Assembly (NCBI GenBank): GCA_947472765.1
Contig: CANJCM010000032.1
Location: forward strand, 1-47,293
Reading direction: 5' to 3'
DNA length: 47,293 bases
From: Opitutia bacterium
Lineage (GTDB): Bacteria; Verrucomicrobiota; Verrucomicrobiia; Opitutales; Opitutaceae
Translations under genes and position numbers: made by a program
The notes under the pieces: model-generated
Told to the model about the DNA's origin: nothing
Seen by the model: the letters and a program-made list of their open reading frames with translations, nothing else
Database searches by the model: none
In this document: positions 15,691 through 24,327 of the stretch, piece after piece
How the letters are laid out: the number at the start of each line of letters is the position of its first letter
Position numbering within the stretch: position 1 is the first letter of the stretch

Positions 15691-17781
15691 TTACTTTTCG
15701 TGGGCGGGTTCGCCGCTGCGCTTCGGATGCGCGGCGATGAGGCGCTGCGCGACGTCCGGCGGCAGTTCAGCATAGTGGCTGAACTGCTCCGTGTGCCGGC
15801 CGCGTCCACCGGTGAGCGAGCGCACCACCGTGCTGTAGTGATAGAGTTCCTTCTGCGGCACCTGCACGCGGATCACTTGGAAATGCCCGTCGCCCTCGAC
15901 CCCGAGGATGTGGCCGCGCCGCGCCGAGAGGTCCCCAAGCACCGCGCCGACGTGTTCCTCCGGCACCGTGACGGACGCCGTGTAAATCGGCTCCAGCAGG
16001 CACGGGGTCGCTGCGGCGAAGGCCTCCTTGAAGGCGTGGTAACCCGCCACCTGGAACGCGATGTCCTTCGAGTCGACCGGGTGCATCTTGCCGTCGAAGA
16101 AGTCCGCCTTCACGTCCGTCACGCGGAAGCCCGCGAAGATCCCCTCGCGGCACGCGGTCATCACGCCCTTCTCGACCGACGGCACGAACACGCGGTCGAC
16201 ATTGTTGCCCACGAGTGATTGCGCGAAAGCCACGCCGCTGTCGCGCGGACCGGGTTCGAGTCGCAGCCACACCTCGGCGAACTGCCCCGCACCGCCGGTT
16301 TGCTTCTTGTGCCGGTACCGCGATTCGCCCCGCCCGCGGATCGTCTCGCGATAGGGAATGCCCGGCTCCTCGAGCGTGACGTTCACGCCGAAACGCCGCG
16401 CGAGTCGCTCGACGATGACCTGGAGGTGAATCTCGCCCTGACCCGACACGATGGTCTGGTGCACCTCGTCATCGACGCGGTAATGGAAGGTCGGATCCTC
16501 GAGGTGGAGCGCCGCGAGCCCGACCGCCAGTTTGTCCTCGTCGCCCCGCGACCGCAGCCGCAGCGCGGCGTGAATGTTGGGCGCGGGATACTCCACCGGC
16601 GGCAACACGACCGGCACTCGCGGACTGGAAAGCGTGTCGCCGGTGTGGGTCGACCGCAGCTTCACCGCGGCGCCGAGATCGCCGGCGCGGAGCACCGGCA
16701 CCGGCGTGCGCTCGTGACCGTTGAGCAGATAGAGCTGGCCGATGCGTTCCGTGGTGTCGCGCGCCACGTTGCGCAACTCGTCGCCCGGATGAACCGCGCC
16801 GGAATAAACGCGGAAGAGCGAGAGTTCGCCGACGCCCGGCTCGTTCATCGTCTTGAAGACGTACACCACCGGCTCCGGCTGCGTGAGCGCCACGGTGACG
16901 GGTTGCCCGCCCGCGTCGTGCGCCGGGACCTCGGCGCGATCGAGCGGCGAAGAACCATATTTCGCCATGAAGTCCATGAAACGCGCCACGCCCACGTTGG
17001 TCTCCGCCGAGACACAGAAGAGCGGCACGACCACCTGCTGCTGGATCGCGCGGTGCAGGCCGGCGCGGAATTCCTCCTCCGTCAGTGCACCTTTGGCGAA
17101 AAACTGTTCCATCAGGCCGTCGTCCGCCTCCGCCACGTACTCGATCAACTCCCGGTGGAGCTGTTGCACGCGTTCGGCGAGGGCGCCGGCGGGTTTCTCG
17201 GTGTACGCGCCTTTGCCGCCCGGCGTGTAGGTCACGAGTTCGTTGCGCATGACATCGAGGATGTGACTGAAGCCCGGCCCGGCGTTCAGCGGAATTGAGA
17301 GCGGGAAGACGTTGCGCCCAAAATGGGCGCGCGTGTCAGCGAGCAGGTCGTCGAACTGCGTGTTGGGTTTGTCGAGGGCGTTTACGACGAGCAGCTTGGG
17401 CAGGCCGAAGCGCGTGGCGTACTCCCAGGCCGCATCGGTGCCGACGCCCAGGCCGTGGCCGGCATGGATCACGATCACCGCGGAGTCGCCGACGCGCAGC
17501 GCGCCGAGGCCCTCGCTGATGAAGTCGGAGTAGCCGGGCGTATCGAGGATGTTGAACTTCTTGCCCAGCCATTCGGTGTGGAGCAGCGAGCAATGCACCG
17601 AGATCTGATGCTGCTGCTCGCTGGCGTGGTAATCCGAGGCGGTCGTGCCGGCGGTGATGCTGCCCATCCGGCTGAGGCGGCCGGAACAGGCGAGCATGGC
17701 CTCGGTGAGCATGGTCTTGCCGGCGGACGCGTGGCCGAGCACGGCGAAGCTGCGCAGATCGGAGGGGGCGTATTCTTTCAT
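15691..17781 (-). CDS. elongation factor G-like translational GTPase (EF-G paralogue)
   Basis: 696 residues, full EF-G length and domain order: G domain (~1-270), domain II (~300-390), III (~395-470), IV (~475-595, GESRYRHKKQTGGAGQFAEV) and V (~600-680). P-loop GHASAGKTML and G3 DTPGYSDF are clear. G4 reads NALD where translational GTPases have NKxD, so guanine recognition may be altered. The divergent P-loop and Tyr for His in DTPGH resemble the EF-G-like (EF-G2) subgroup of uncertain function rather than housekeeping FusA, which is normally encoded near rpsL/tuf. The adjoining ABC gene is on the same strand, 302 bp downstream beyond a REP pair. Confidence 0.87.
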   Translation of the reverse strand: MKEYAPSDLRSFAVLGHASAGKTMLTEAMLACSGRLSRMGSITAGTTASDYHASEQQHQISVHCSLLHTEWLGKKFNILDTPGYSDFISEGLGALRVGDSAVIVIHAGHGLGVGTDAAWEYATRFGLPKLLVVNALDKPNTQFDDLLADTRAHFGRNVFPLSIPLNAGPGFSHILDVMRNELVTYTPGGKGAYTEKPAGALAERVQQLHRELIEYVAEADDGLMEQFFAKGALTEEEFRAGLHRAIQQQVVVPLFCVSAETNVGVARFMDFMAKYGSSPLDRAEVPAHDAGGQPVTVALTQPEPVVYVFKTMNEPGVGELSLFRVYSGAVHPGDELRNVARDTTERIGQLYLLNGHERTPVPVLRAGDLGAAVKLRSTHTGDTLSSPRVPVVLPPVEYPAPNIHAALRLRSRGDEDKLAVGLAALHLEDPTFHYRVDDEVHQTIVSGQGEIHLQVIVERLARRFGVNVTLEEPGIPYRETIRGRGESRYRHKKQTGGAGQFAEVWLRLEPGPRDSGVAFAQSLVGNNVDRVFVPSVEKGVMTACREGIFAGFRVTDVKADFFDGKMHPVDSKDIAFQVAGYHAFKEAFAAATPCLLEPIYTASVTVPEEHVGAVLGDLSARRGHILGVEGDGHFQVIRVQVPQKELYHYSTVVRSLTGGRGRHTEQFSHYAELPPDVAQRLIAAHPKRSGEPAHEK

Positions 17782-18299
17782 GAACCTGGGGGAGGTTAAG
17801 GGTGAACCCGGCGCCTGAGGCGCGGCCCAAACGGTTCGCCGCGCGGCAGAGGCTGGAGGATCGCGGGAGGTGGGTCCGATTTTGTCCTTTTCCCTGCCAA
17901 CGCAAGCCGTGCGGCCACGCAGGATTGTGCCAAAGTCTGCGCAAAAATTGCTGGCTGAAGAGGGTCCCGTGGCGCCGCGCCCGGGCAAAATAGGCATTCC
18001 GCGAATGCCTCCTCGCGTCCGCCCGACTTTTCGCGTCGCCAGCGAATTCCTCGGCGCTCCTCGTCCCCGGCTTTTGCGGGCTGGTCCGGGAACGTCATTT
18101 CGGTTCCTCGGGCCTTGTGCCTCGGGTCGAGGCGGGCCGGCCGATCGGGCGCGACGATTACCACTGGGCCGAAGCGGAAGGGCGTTTGGCTTTCGATCGT
18201 TCTTTTGCGCTGCCCAATACTCGCCAGGGGCTTTTTTCGTTTTGGGGTCGCGCGCCGGACTCGCGGGCATCACGCTTACAAGGAATTTTTCTACGACCG
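17782..18299. other. 518-bp gene-free region between divergent genes
   Basis: Separates the EF-G-like gene (leftward) from the PEP-CTERM gene (rightward), so promoters for both should lie here, but I cannot place -35/-10 boxes with confidence. It contains one perfect 3-nt-loop hairpin, AGGCATTC-CGC-GAATGCCT (17992-18010). A purine-rich aaggaa lies about 14 bp before the PEP-CTERM ATG. No REP-type repeat is present, unusual for a gap of this size here. Confidence 0.5.
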
Positions 18300-18971
18300 A
18301 TGAATTCCACCTGTTCCCGTTTCCTCCATCTGACACGCCGGGCTTTGCCCGCCGCCCCGCTGGCCCTGGCCGCGCTGCCCTCGGTGCAGGCCGCTATCAT
18401 CTACACGAACCCAGCGGATCTCACCGCCACATTTCCTGGTTCGATCTACATCGACCTCGGAACGGACGGCTCGGGCGGGGCTGTGAGCAGTTCGAGTTTT
18501 TCCGGGGCGGACTTTCAGCTTCTGTTCGATAGTATCTATGGCAGCGACAATCCCGGCCTGACTTATCTGGGAGGAGCGAGCCGCTTCATTTCGCGGCCCG
18601 GGAATTACGTCATGAACTTCGGACTGAACGATCCGATCGATGGCATCGCCGATCGGGACGGTCGGAACAGCCTGAACTATTTCGGCAGCAACGACGCCAA
18701 TTGGGCGGCTGGCACCACCGGTTACATCGGGGTCAAAGTCGATGCGGGTACGACCGGACTGGATTACGCGTGGATTCGAGTTTCCTACAACAACGACAAG
18801 ACCCTGACGGTTTACGATTTTGCGTACGAGACCTCCGGCGGAGCGATTCTCGCTGGAGACACGGGCGCCTCTGCGATCCCGGAACCGACCACGACCGCGG
18901 CGATTGCTGGTCTGCTCGCGGGTTCAGCCGTGCTCTACCGCCGCCGGCAGCGGACTTCGGTCGCGGCCTGA
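18300..18971 (+). CDS. PEP-CTERM sorting-domain protein
   Basis: 223 residues. Signal peptide to ~31 (ends SVQAAIIY). The middle is a Gly/Asn/Asp/Ser-rich beta protein (SNDANWAAGTTGYIGVKVD, YAWIRVSYNNDKT). The C-terminus has the full exosortase signal: SAIPEPTTT (~191), a hydrophobic helix (AAIAGLLAGSAVLY), then RRRQR. Such proteins are exported, anchored and processed by exosortase (EpsH/XrtA types), often with exopolysaccharide. No exosortase gene is in the window. Start chosen for the signal peptide; the frame is open further upstream. Confidence 0.9.
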   Translation: MNSTCSRFLHLTRRALPAAPLALAALPSVQAAIIYTNPADLTATFPGSIYIDLGTDGSGGAVSSSSFSGADFQLLFDSIYGSDNPGLTYLGGASRFISRPGNYVMNFGLNDPIDGIADRDGRNSLNYFGSNDANWAAGTTGYIGVKVDAGTTGLDYAWIRVSYNNDKTLTVYDFAYETSGGAILAGDTGASAIPEPTTTAAIAGLLAGSAVLYRRRQRTSVAA

Positions 18972-19033
18972 CGAGACAGGAGGTGACGCCTGGCCTGGCT
19001 CCCGGCTCACGCCGAGACGAACCGAGCCGGTTT

Positions 19034-19135
19034 GGACAGGATGAACAGGATGCGCAGGATTCGATCGCAATCCGGGACAGGACACCCGCGCGAGTGCGGA
19101 GCCATCCTGCCCATCCTGTACATCCTGTCTAAAAA
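19034..19135. repeat. inverted GACAGGATG repeat
   Basis: Left arm ggacaggatgaacaggatg followed by cgcaggat (19034-19060); right arm catcctgcccatcctgtac followed by atcctgtct (19103-19130), then an A-run. Preceded by gccggtttggacagg, the same lead as gccggattggacagg at 23471, marking a dispersed family. It occupies the gap before the beta-propeller gene. Confidence 0.7.
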
Positions 19136-19243
19136 ACTCCGCCCCTCCCGGTGAACCAAAGCATACTGCTTCGGCTGACTTTGGTGCGACTGACACTCCG
19201 TCCTTGGCGCGACGCGGCGGTCGGCTACAGTCCGCTTCCCCTC

Positions 19244-20323
19244 ATGAAAACCCCTCGAATCTACTCGGCCGCCTTGATCAGCCTTGCTCTCACTTCCGCG
19301 ACGTTGTCCGGCGCGGAAGGTGCCGCCCCGGCGGCCAAAAAAGAAAAGGCCGCCGCTCCTGTGTTCGACAAGCCGCAGGCTCCCGCGACGCTGCCCGGCA
19401 AGGGCCTGGCCCAGCACGATTTTGTCCTCATGGGCGTCCGCTCCTCGAGCGACGGCAAGGGCATCAACCTGGTCAAGGGCGGCAAAGTCGTCTGGACCTA
19501 TGTCGATTCGGAAATGAAGGGCGCCTATTACGACGCCACGATGCTGCCCAACGGCAATCTGCTGATCGCCCACGGCCGCGGCGTCCGGATTGTCACCCCG
19601 GACAAGAAAGTCCTCTGGAAGTACGACGTGGATCCGAACGAGCACGAAATCGACGGCGCCGAAATGGTCGGCACCGACCGCGTCGTGTTCCTGAACAACG
19701 GCAACCCCACCGCGAAGATCATGGTGGCGAACATCGTCACGGGGAAGATCGAGAAGGAAGTCACCGTGCCGCTCGCCGCCACGGCGAACATGAAGGAGCC
19801 GCGCTACGTCCACATGCAGGCGCGCCGCATGCGGCTGACGCCGCAAGGCACCGCGCTGATTGCCTATACCAACGCGAACAAGGTCGCCGAATACGACGAA
19901 AACGGGAAGGAAGTCTGGTCCGCCAGCGTGTCCACGCCGTGGTCGGTCGAGCGGCTGAAGAACGGTAACACGCTCGTCGAGTCGATGAAGATGGAAGCGA
20001 TCGAGCTGAACCCCAAGGGCGAGACGGTCTGGAAATTCACCAAGGAAGATGCCGCCGCGCAGGGCTACCTGATGGACAAGGCGCAGGTGTGCACCCGCCT
20101 GCCCAACGGCAACACGCTGATCACGATCAACAACGAGACGGCCTGGAAGCCGGGCGCCAGTGGTCCGGATGCCTGGGCACCCGTGCAGGCGATCGAGGTC
20201 ACGCCGGAGAAGAAAATCGTCTGGGCGCTGCGCGACTGGAACAATTTCTACTGGGTCACGACGATGCAGACCCTCGATGATCCCCGGATCAACGCGAAGC
20301 TGCACTTCGGATCCGTGCGGTAG
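19244..20323 (+). CDS. exported beta-propeller protein (arylsulfotransferase/PQQ-propeller-like)
   Basis: 359 residues. Signal peptide MKTPRIYSAALISLALTSAT, then a linker rich in Ala/Lys (~25-50). The body consists of repeated blades with the pattern LPNGNLLIAHG, GVRIVTPDKKVLWKY, RLKNGNTLVES, AIELNPKGETVWKF, RLPNGNTLITIN, AIEVTPEKKIVWAL: about five or six W/NGN blades. This is the pattern of arylsulfotransferase-like and PQQ-repeat propellers. Catalytic residues of a sulfotransferase are not identifiable, so it may be a binding or scaffolding protein. A 93-bp in-frame extension upstream lacks a signal and was not used. Confidence 0.8.
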   Translation: MKTPRIYSAALISLALTSATLSGAEGAAPAAKKEKAAAPVFDKPQAPATLPGKGLAQHDFVLMGVRSSSDGKGINLVKGGKVVWTYVDSEMKGAYYDATMLPNGNLLIAHGRGVRIVTPDKKVLWKYDVDPNEHEIDGAEMVGTDRVVFLNNGNPTAKIMVANIVTGKIEKEVTVPLAATANMKEPRYVHMQARRMRLTPQGTALIAYTNANKVAEYDENGKEVWSASVSTPWSVERLKNGNTLVESMKMEAIELNPKGETVWKFTKEDAAAQGYLMDKAQVCTRLPNGNTLITINNETAWKPGASGPDAWAPVQAIEVTPEKKIVWALRDWNNFYWVTTMQTLDDPRINAKLHFGSVR

Positions 20324-20341
20324 GCGCGGCGCGCTGGCGCG

Positions 20342-20539
20342 CATCTGAGATCTCAAATTTGAGATCTGAGATGACCGGCCCGATCTGATTCACGCGGCGT
20401 CGCGGAGGTGGGACTGATTCCAAGCGCACGACCGGCGTTAATTCTGTTGGGCCGCCGTTCGCCGCGGGCGATGTCCAGAGCAGGCCCGGCGGCCTGCGCC
20501 GGGCCCGTCTCTCAAATCTCAAATTTCAGATCTCAAATG
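20342..20539. repeat. GAGATCTCAAATTTGAGATC palindromes flanking a GC-rich hairpin
   Basis: A 32-bp palindrome with one mismatched pair (20342-20373, centre CTCAAATTTGAG) and a degenerate copy (20509-20539) bracket a GTAG-D-like hairpin GGCCCGGCG-GCCTG-CGCCGGGCC (20483-20505). A third partial copy (gatttgagatttgagatg) is at 22421-22438. Lies between the convergent propeller and amidohydrolase genes and could act as a bidirectional terminator. Confidence 0.7.
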
Positions 20540-20562
20540 CGCGTCGGCCCCCGCCGCCGCGC

Positions 20563-21369
20563 CTAGATCCCGATCATCCGCTTCGCATTCCCGGAGCGAA
20601 TCAGCTCCTTCGTTGCCGCATCCGCTTCCGTGGGACGCAGGGATTCGACCCGCAGCAGGCCCGTCAGATAGTCGAGGATCGGCGAGTGCGTGCCCCAGGC
20701 GAATTTTGTCTTTCCGTACGTCTTAATCTGGCCGGCGAGATTGTTGATGCTCTTGCCCGAGGTATCGAAGATGAAGTCGGTCTTCAGCAGCAGCGCCTGG
20801 TCCTCCGGGCTCAGCACCATGCTGTTCGCGATGTTCAGGATGATGTACTTCGCGTCCGGCACGGCGCGGATGATCGGCATCACATCCTTCAAGTCCCATT
20901 CCTGCTGCGGCGACTCGAAGATGTACGGGATGTCCATCCATGACGTGGTCCGGCTGTCCACCATCCGGATCTTGAACGCCACCGGCAGGCCGCGGTCGCG
21001 GGCCCGTTTCACGAGTTCGATGAGGTTCGGTTCGTCGAGCTTGTAGTTGTGATACTTTGGGTAGAGCCGCAGCCCCTTCATCCCGAGCTTGGTGGTGCAG
21101 GTTTCGAAGTCTTCCCGCCAGGCGCCGTACGTCGGATTGATCACGGCGAACGGAATGAAGCGGTCGCGGAAGCGCCGGTTGGACCCCAGCTCCTCGATCA
21201 ACTCCTCGTTCGCCGACTGGACGTTCTTGTAGAAGAGACCGTGCAGGCTGCTGACGACGCTGACGTCCGCTCCGTACTCGTTCATCTTTCCGAGCAGCTT
21301 CTCGCAGGTCGTGATTCGGAACTGCTGGAAGGGCCAGTGGCCCACGTAGGCATTGAGATCAAGCAACAT
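20563..21369 (-). CDS. amidohydrolase-fold protein, cytosolic
   Basis: 268 residues, no signal peptide. TIM-barrel amidohydrolase-2 type: LLDLNAYVGHWPF at strand 1 (the usual HxH is reduced to a single His), MKGLRLYPKYHNYKLDEPN (~95-113), LPVAFKIRMVDSRTTSW, FAWGTHSPILDY near the C-terminus in place of a GSDxP motif. Several metal ligands appear degraded, so a catalytic role is uncertain. Its first 11 bases overlap the end of the upstream Tat amidohydrolase gene on the same strand, implying co-translation and probably a shared substrate or complex. Confidence 0.8.
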   Translation of the reverse strand: MLLDLNAYVGHWPFQQFRITTCEKLLGKMNEYGADVSVVSSLHGLFYKNVQSANEELIEELGSNRRFRDRFIPFAVINPTYGAWREDFETCTTKLGMKGLRLYPKYHNYKLDEPNLIELVKRARDRGLPVAFKIRMVDSRTTSWMDIPYIFESPQQEWDLKDVMPIIRAVPDAKYIILNIANSMVLSPEDQALLLKTDFIFDTSGKSINNLAGQIKTYGKTKFAWGTHSPILDYLTGLLRVESLRPTEADAATKELIRSGNAKRMIGI

Positions 21370-22276
21370 GGCGGCCTCCTTTTTTCATCATGTTAATGTA
21401 GTTCTCGGAGAAAATTTTCCGGCGCTGCGCATCGGTTGCGCGGGAGGCCAGAATCTTGCCGATCGACTGGTAGTAGGATCCGTCCGAAGCGAAGAAGATC
21501 TTATCCTCGTCGAAGTATTTCAGCACCGTGTCGATCAGCGGCTCCTCGTTGTCGCTCGCGCCGGCGTTCACGTAGATGTTGGGCGTGCCGGTGAGAACCT
21601 TGCAGGCCCACTCGAAGTCGTTCCCGGTGCCGATGTGCGCGTACTCGAAGATGGCCTCGGGATAGCGTCGCGCGGCGATGACGTAGTCTTCCGGCAAGGA
21701 GGCGTTCGGCGCGATCTTGATGTCCCACATCCGGCGGAAGTAGCCGTCGCACTCCGAATGCACGTGGACGATGAGTTTGTGCTCAATGCACTTCTCGATG
21801 ATCGGGTTGTAGAGCGGGTCGCTGATTTTGACCTCGGTGTACACCTTGCAGCCAACCAACCCCTGATCGAGGCACCGCTTCATCTCCTCGAGCGACTCCT
21901 TGGGGAAAGTGGGATTGAGGGTGAAGTAGCCGAGAAACCGGTCGGGATATTTCTTCACCGCCGCGATGATGCCGTCGTTGATCGCCCGGTAGACGTCCAT
22001 GCCGCCCCACGGCGGGTAGGCGTGATTCACGAGGACCATTTTCTGGATGCCCAGCCGGTCCGCCGTATCGATGACGGTGCTGAAATTGTTCGGGTTGGCG
22101 TGGGTGTGGGTGTCGATCTTTCGATACTTCAGGACCTCCTTCATGAGGTCGTAGGAACCGCGCGCGGGTTCCGTTTCCGCGGCCGCGCCCAGAAGCTTCT
22201 GGCCGAGCATCAGGCCCATGGCGGACAAGGCGGTATTCGTGACGAACTTCCGGCGATTGATCGGGGTGGCTTTCAT
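21359..22276 (-). CDS. Tat-exported amidohydrolase
   Basis: 305 residues from the ATG at 22276. Twin-arginine signal INRRKFVTNTALSAMGLMLG. The barrel shows KIDTHTHANPNNF (HxH), VGCKVYTEVKI (Lys), LIVHVHSECDGYF, FEYAHIGTGNDF and IFFASDGSYYQ, a full ligand set, unlike its downstream neighbour. Likely a metal-dependent hydrolase or decarboxylase exported folded. The arrangement of an exported member followed by an overlapping signal-less paralogue is notable. The gap upstream (22277-22546) contains a partial gatttgagatttgagatg repeat. Confidence 0.85.
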   Translation of the reverse strand: MKATPINRRKFVTNTALSAMGLMLGQKLLGAAAETEPARGSYDLMKEVLKYRKIDTHTHANPNNFSTVIDTADRLGIQKMVLVNHAYPPWGGMDVYRAINDGIIAAVKKYPDRFLGYFTLNPTFPKESLEEMKRCLDQGLVGCKVYTEVKISDPLYNPIIEKCIEHKLIVHVHSECDGYFRRMWDIKIAPNASLPEDYVIAARRYPEAIFEYAHIGTGNDFEWACKVLTGTPNIYVNAGASDNEEPLIDTVLKYFDEDKIFFASDGSYYQSIGKILASRATDAQRRKIFSENYINMMKKGGRHVA

Positions 22277-22546
22277 AGGGGAGCTTCGGCCGGGCAGAGC
22301 CGGCCGCATGCCAGTTGATTGGGGTCCAAGTGGAATCAACCTCGGGGTGAGGTCGGGGTAAGGGCCGCAGGCTGGGGCACTGGTCGCGGATTGTCCATCC
22401 CCCCGGCGGCGGCCGGGGGGGATTTGAGATTTGAGATGGGGGAGGTTGCGCGTGAGGGTCCGATCCGGAAGTCCTGTCCCGGGTTTGGGCCCGGCGCTGC
22501 GGAGGAAACGGATTTACGATCAATCGTCCTGCGTTAAGTTCGCGGC

Positions 22547-23392
22547 ATGCGCCCTTCGTCCAAGCTGCTCCTCTGCGTTTTGTTGCTCTTCAGCCGGCTG
22601 GGCGACCTCCGGGCGGCGGCGCCGGCCGGGAACGATCCCGCGGGGTCGACGCCGGGTTGGGGTTACACGGAACTCCGCCGCTTCAAGGCTCCGGAGGCGG
22701 GGCAGGGTGTTGTCGTGGATCGTGAGTTCTTCTACGCGATCAATAACCACGCGATCGGCAAATACCGGAAGACCACCGGTGAGCGTGTGCTCCAGTGGGA
22801 CGGCGGCGAGGCCGGGGACTTCATTCACTTCAACGCGGGAATTCTCTTCGAAGGTCGTCTGCTCGCGGCGCATTCGAATTCGCCCGGCATTCCGATGCTG
22901 AGTTCGATCGAGTATTTCAATCCCGCCACGCTGCAGCACACCGGGTCTCACAGCTTCGGCCGCACGGACGGATCGTTCAACTGGCTCGATCGGCGCAACG
23001 GGCGCTGGATCGCGTGCTTCGTCCATTACGGCAAGAACGGCGAGCCGGGCCGCGATGCGTCGTGGACGCAGATCATCGAATACGACAACGCCTGGCAGCG
23101 CACCGCCGGCTGGGCTTTGCCCGCGGCGCTCGTCGCGCGATTCGGCGGCTACAGCGCCTCCGGTGGCGCGTTCGGCCCGGGCGGGCATCTCTACGTGACC
23201 GGCCACGACAACACCGAACTCTATGTCCTCGATTTTCCCGCCGGCGGTTCGGTGATGAAGTGGATCGCGACCATCCCGATCACCGCCGAAGGCCAGGCCT
23301 TCTGTTTCGATCCGGAGCAGCCGGAGATGCTCTACACCGTCCTGAAGCGCACCAAGGAAGTCATCGTCGGCCGGGTCACCGTTCCGCACTGA
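22547..23392 (+). CDS. exported protein of unknown function, propeller-like
   Basis: 281 residues. Signal peptide MRPSSKLLLCVLLLFSRLGD to about residue 25. The mature part has motifs QGVVVDREFFYAINNHAIGK, FIHFNAGILFEGRLLAAHSN, IEYFNPATLQHTGSHSF, GHLYVTGHDNTELYVLDFPA and TAEGQAFCFDPEQPEMLYTV, which suggest beta-propeller blades (T-G-HDN near ~220). I recognise no enzyme family. A lone gene on the plus strand between amidohydrolases and the PPC-domain gene. Confidence 0.78.
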   Translation: MRPSSKLLLCVLLLFSRLGDLRAAAPAGNDPAGSTPGWGYTELRRFKAPEAGQGVVVDREFFYAINNHAIGKYRKTTGERVLQWDGGEAGDFIHFNAGILFEGRLLAAHSNSPGIPMLSSIEYFNPATLQHTGSHSFGRTDGSFNWLDRRNGRWIACFVHYGKNGEPGRDASWTQIIEYDNAWQRTAGWALPAALVARFGGYSASGGAFGPGGHLYVTGHDNTELYVLDFPAGGSVMKWIATIPITAEGQAFCFDPEQPEMLYTVLKRTKEVIVGRVTVPH

Positions 23393-23720
23393 GTCTCAAC
23401 TCCTTTCAAAACTCCCGTCCATTGGCCACAGAAGGCTTAGCGCGGCGGAGCCGCAACCAAAGGGGACCAAGCCGGATTGGACAGGAAGGCCGGGAAGATC
23501 GGGGAGAGGTCCGTTCCACCCACTTCCCGAACTCCCCGATCTTCCTGTTCAAAATCCTCCCGAAAATGAGTGATTCGAGAGTACAGCAGCGCAAGAGGCA
23601 CAAATTCGTGCGCGTTATGAGCCGCTTGCGGCCATCGCTTTGCCCAGGATTTATCTGTCACCGGCGAGGCTTCTTTGATCCTTCAACGCCGCGCGTTCCC
23701 GCCAATCATTCGAACAACCT
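23393..23720. repeat. gene-free gap with an inverted GACAGGAAG repeat
   Basis: Left arm gacaggaaggccgggaagat with cggggag (23480-23506); right arm ctccccgatcttcctgttc (23532-23550). The lead gccggattggacagg matches that at 19028. The last 120 bp before the PPC-domain gene show nothing I can name and may hold its promoter. Confidence 0.65.
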
Positions 23721-24269
23721 ATGAAGACACTACTTCACCTCGTTTTGCTGCTCACAGCCGCCAGCACGCTTCCCGCGACGGAGACCAAGACCGAGATCGT
23801 CAACGCCACCTCGCCGGCAGAGGACGGGAAAGCGAACAGCCCCGCTGTTCCCGACGTCTACGCGATCGACGGCAAGTTCGAGCGCGTGGTGATCCTGCGC
23901 TTCAAACACGATGTCGACCTGCTCGCCGGACTCGAGCGGATGGTGAAGGAGCAGAAGATTAAGAACGGCGTCATCCTGGCCGGCATCGGATCCGTTCGCG
24001 GCTATCATTACCATGTCGTGAGCAACCGGACCTTCCCCTCGAAGAATGTGTTCATGCGCGACCCCGAGACCCCGGCGGATATCGCCGGGATGAACGGTTA
24101 CGTGATCAACGGAAAGCTGCATCCCCACATCACCTTCGCGACCGACAAGAGCGCGTTCGGCGGCCACCTCGAACCCGACACGCGGGTCTTCACCTTCGCC
24201 GTGATCACGATCGGCGTGCTGCCCGACAGCGCCGATTTGAGCCGGCTCGACGATAAGAATTATCGATAA
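23721..24269 (+). CDS. exported PPC/DUF296-domain protein
   Basis: 182 residues. Signal peptide MKTLLHLVLLLTAASTLPAT, a short linker, then one PPC (DUF296) domain (~50-165): ERVVILRFKHDVDLLAGLER, IKNGVILAGIGSVRGYHYHV, GYVINGKLHPHITFATD with the family's G-x-HxH motif, and GGHLEPDTRVFTFAVITIGV. PPC domains are trimers that bind metal through these histidines; in plants they occur with AT-hook DNA-binding motifs, and bacterial ones are usually cytosolic. A signal peptide on this domain is unusual and argues against DNA binding; a metal- or ligand-binding role outside the cytoplasm is more likely. Confidence 0.85.
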   Translation: MKTLLHLVLLLTAASTLPATETKTEIVNATSPAEDGKANSPAVPDVYAIDGKFERVVILRFKHDVDLLAGLERMVKEQKIKNGVILAGIGSVRGYHYHVVSNRTFPSKNVFMRDPETPADIAGMNGYVINGKLHPHITFATDKSAFGGHLEPDTRVFTFAVITIGVLPDSADLSRLDDKNYR

Positions 24270-24275
24270 GCCGAT

Positions 24276-24300
24276 GGCGGATGAGGGCATCCGCCCTCCA
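24276..24300 (-). repeat. single GGAG-REP
   Basis: Stem GGCGGATG / CATCCGCC, loop AGGG, then CTCCA. It begins 6 bp after the PPC gene stop and could stabilise the mRNA 3' end. Confidence 0.85.
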
Positions 24301-24327
24301 AGGTAAGTCCGTTGGGTCAGACCACCC

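Noticed and set aside
17802-17993. 63-residue frame in the long divergent gap
   Set aside because: No motif, Cys/Arg-rich, and no ribosome-binding site; more likely regulatory DNA.
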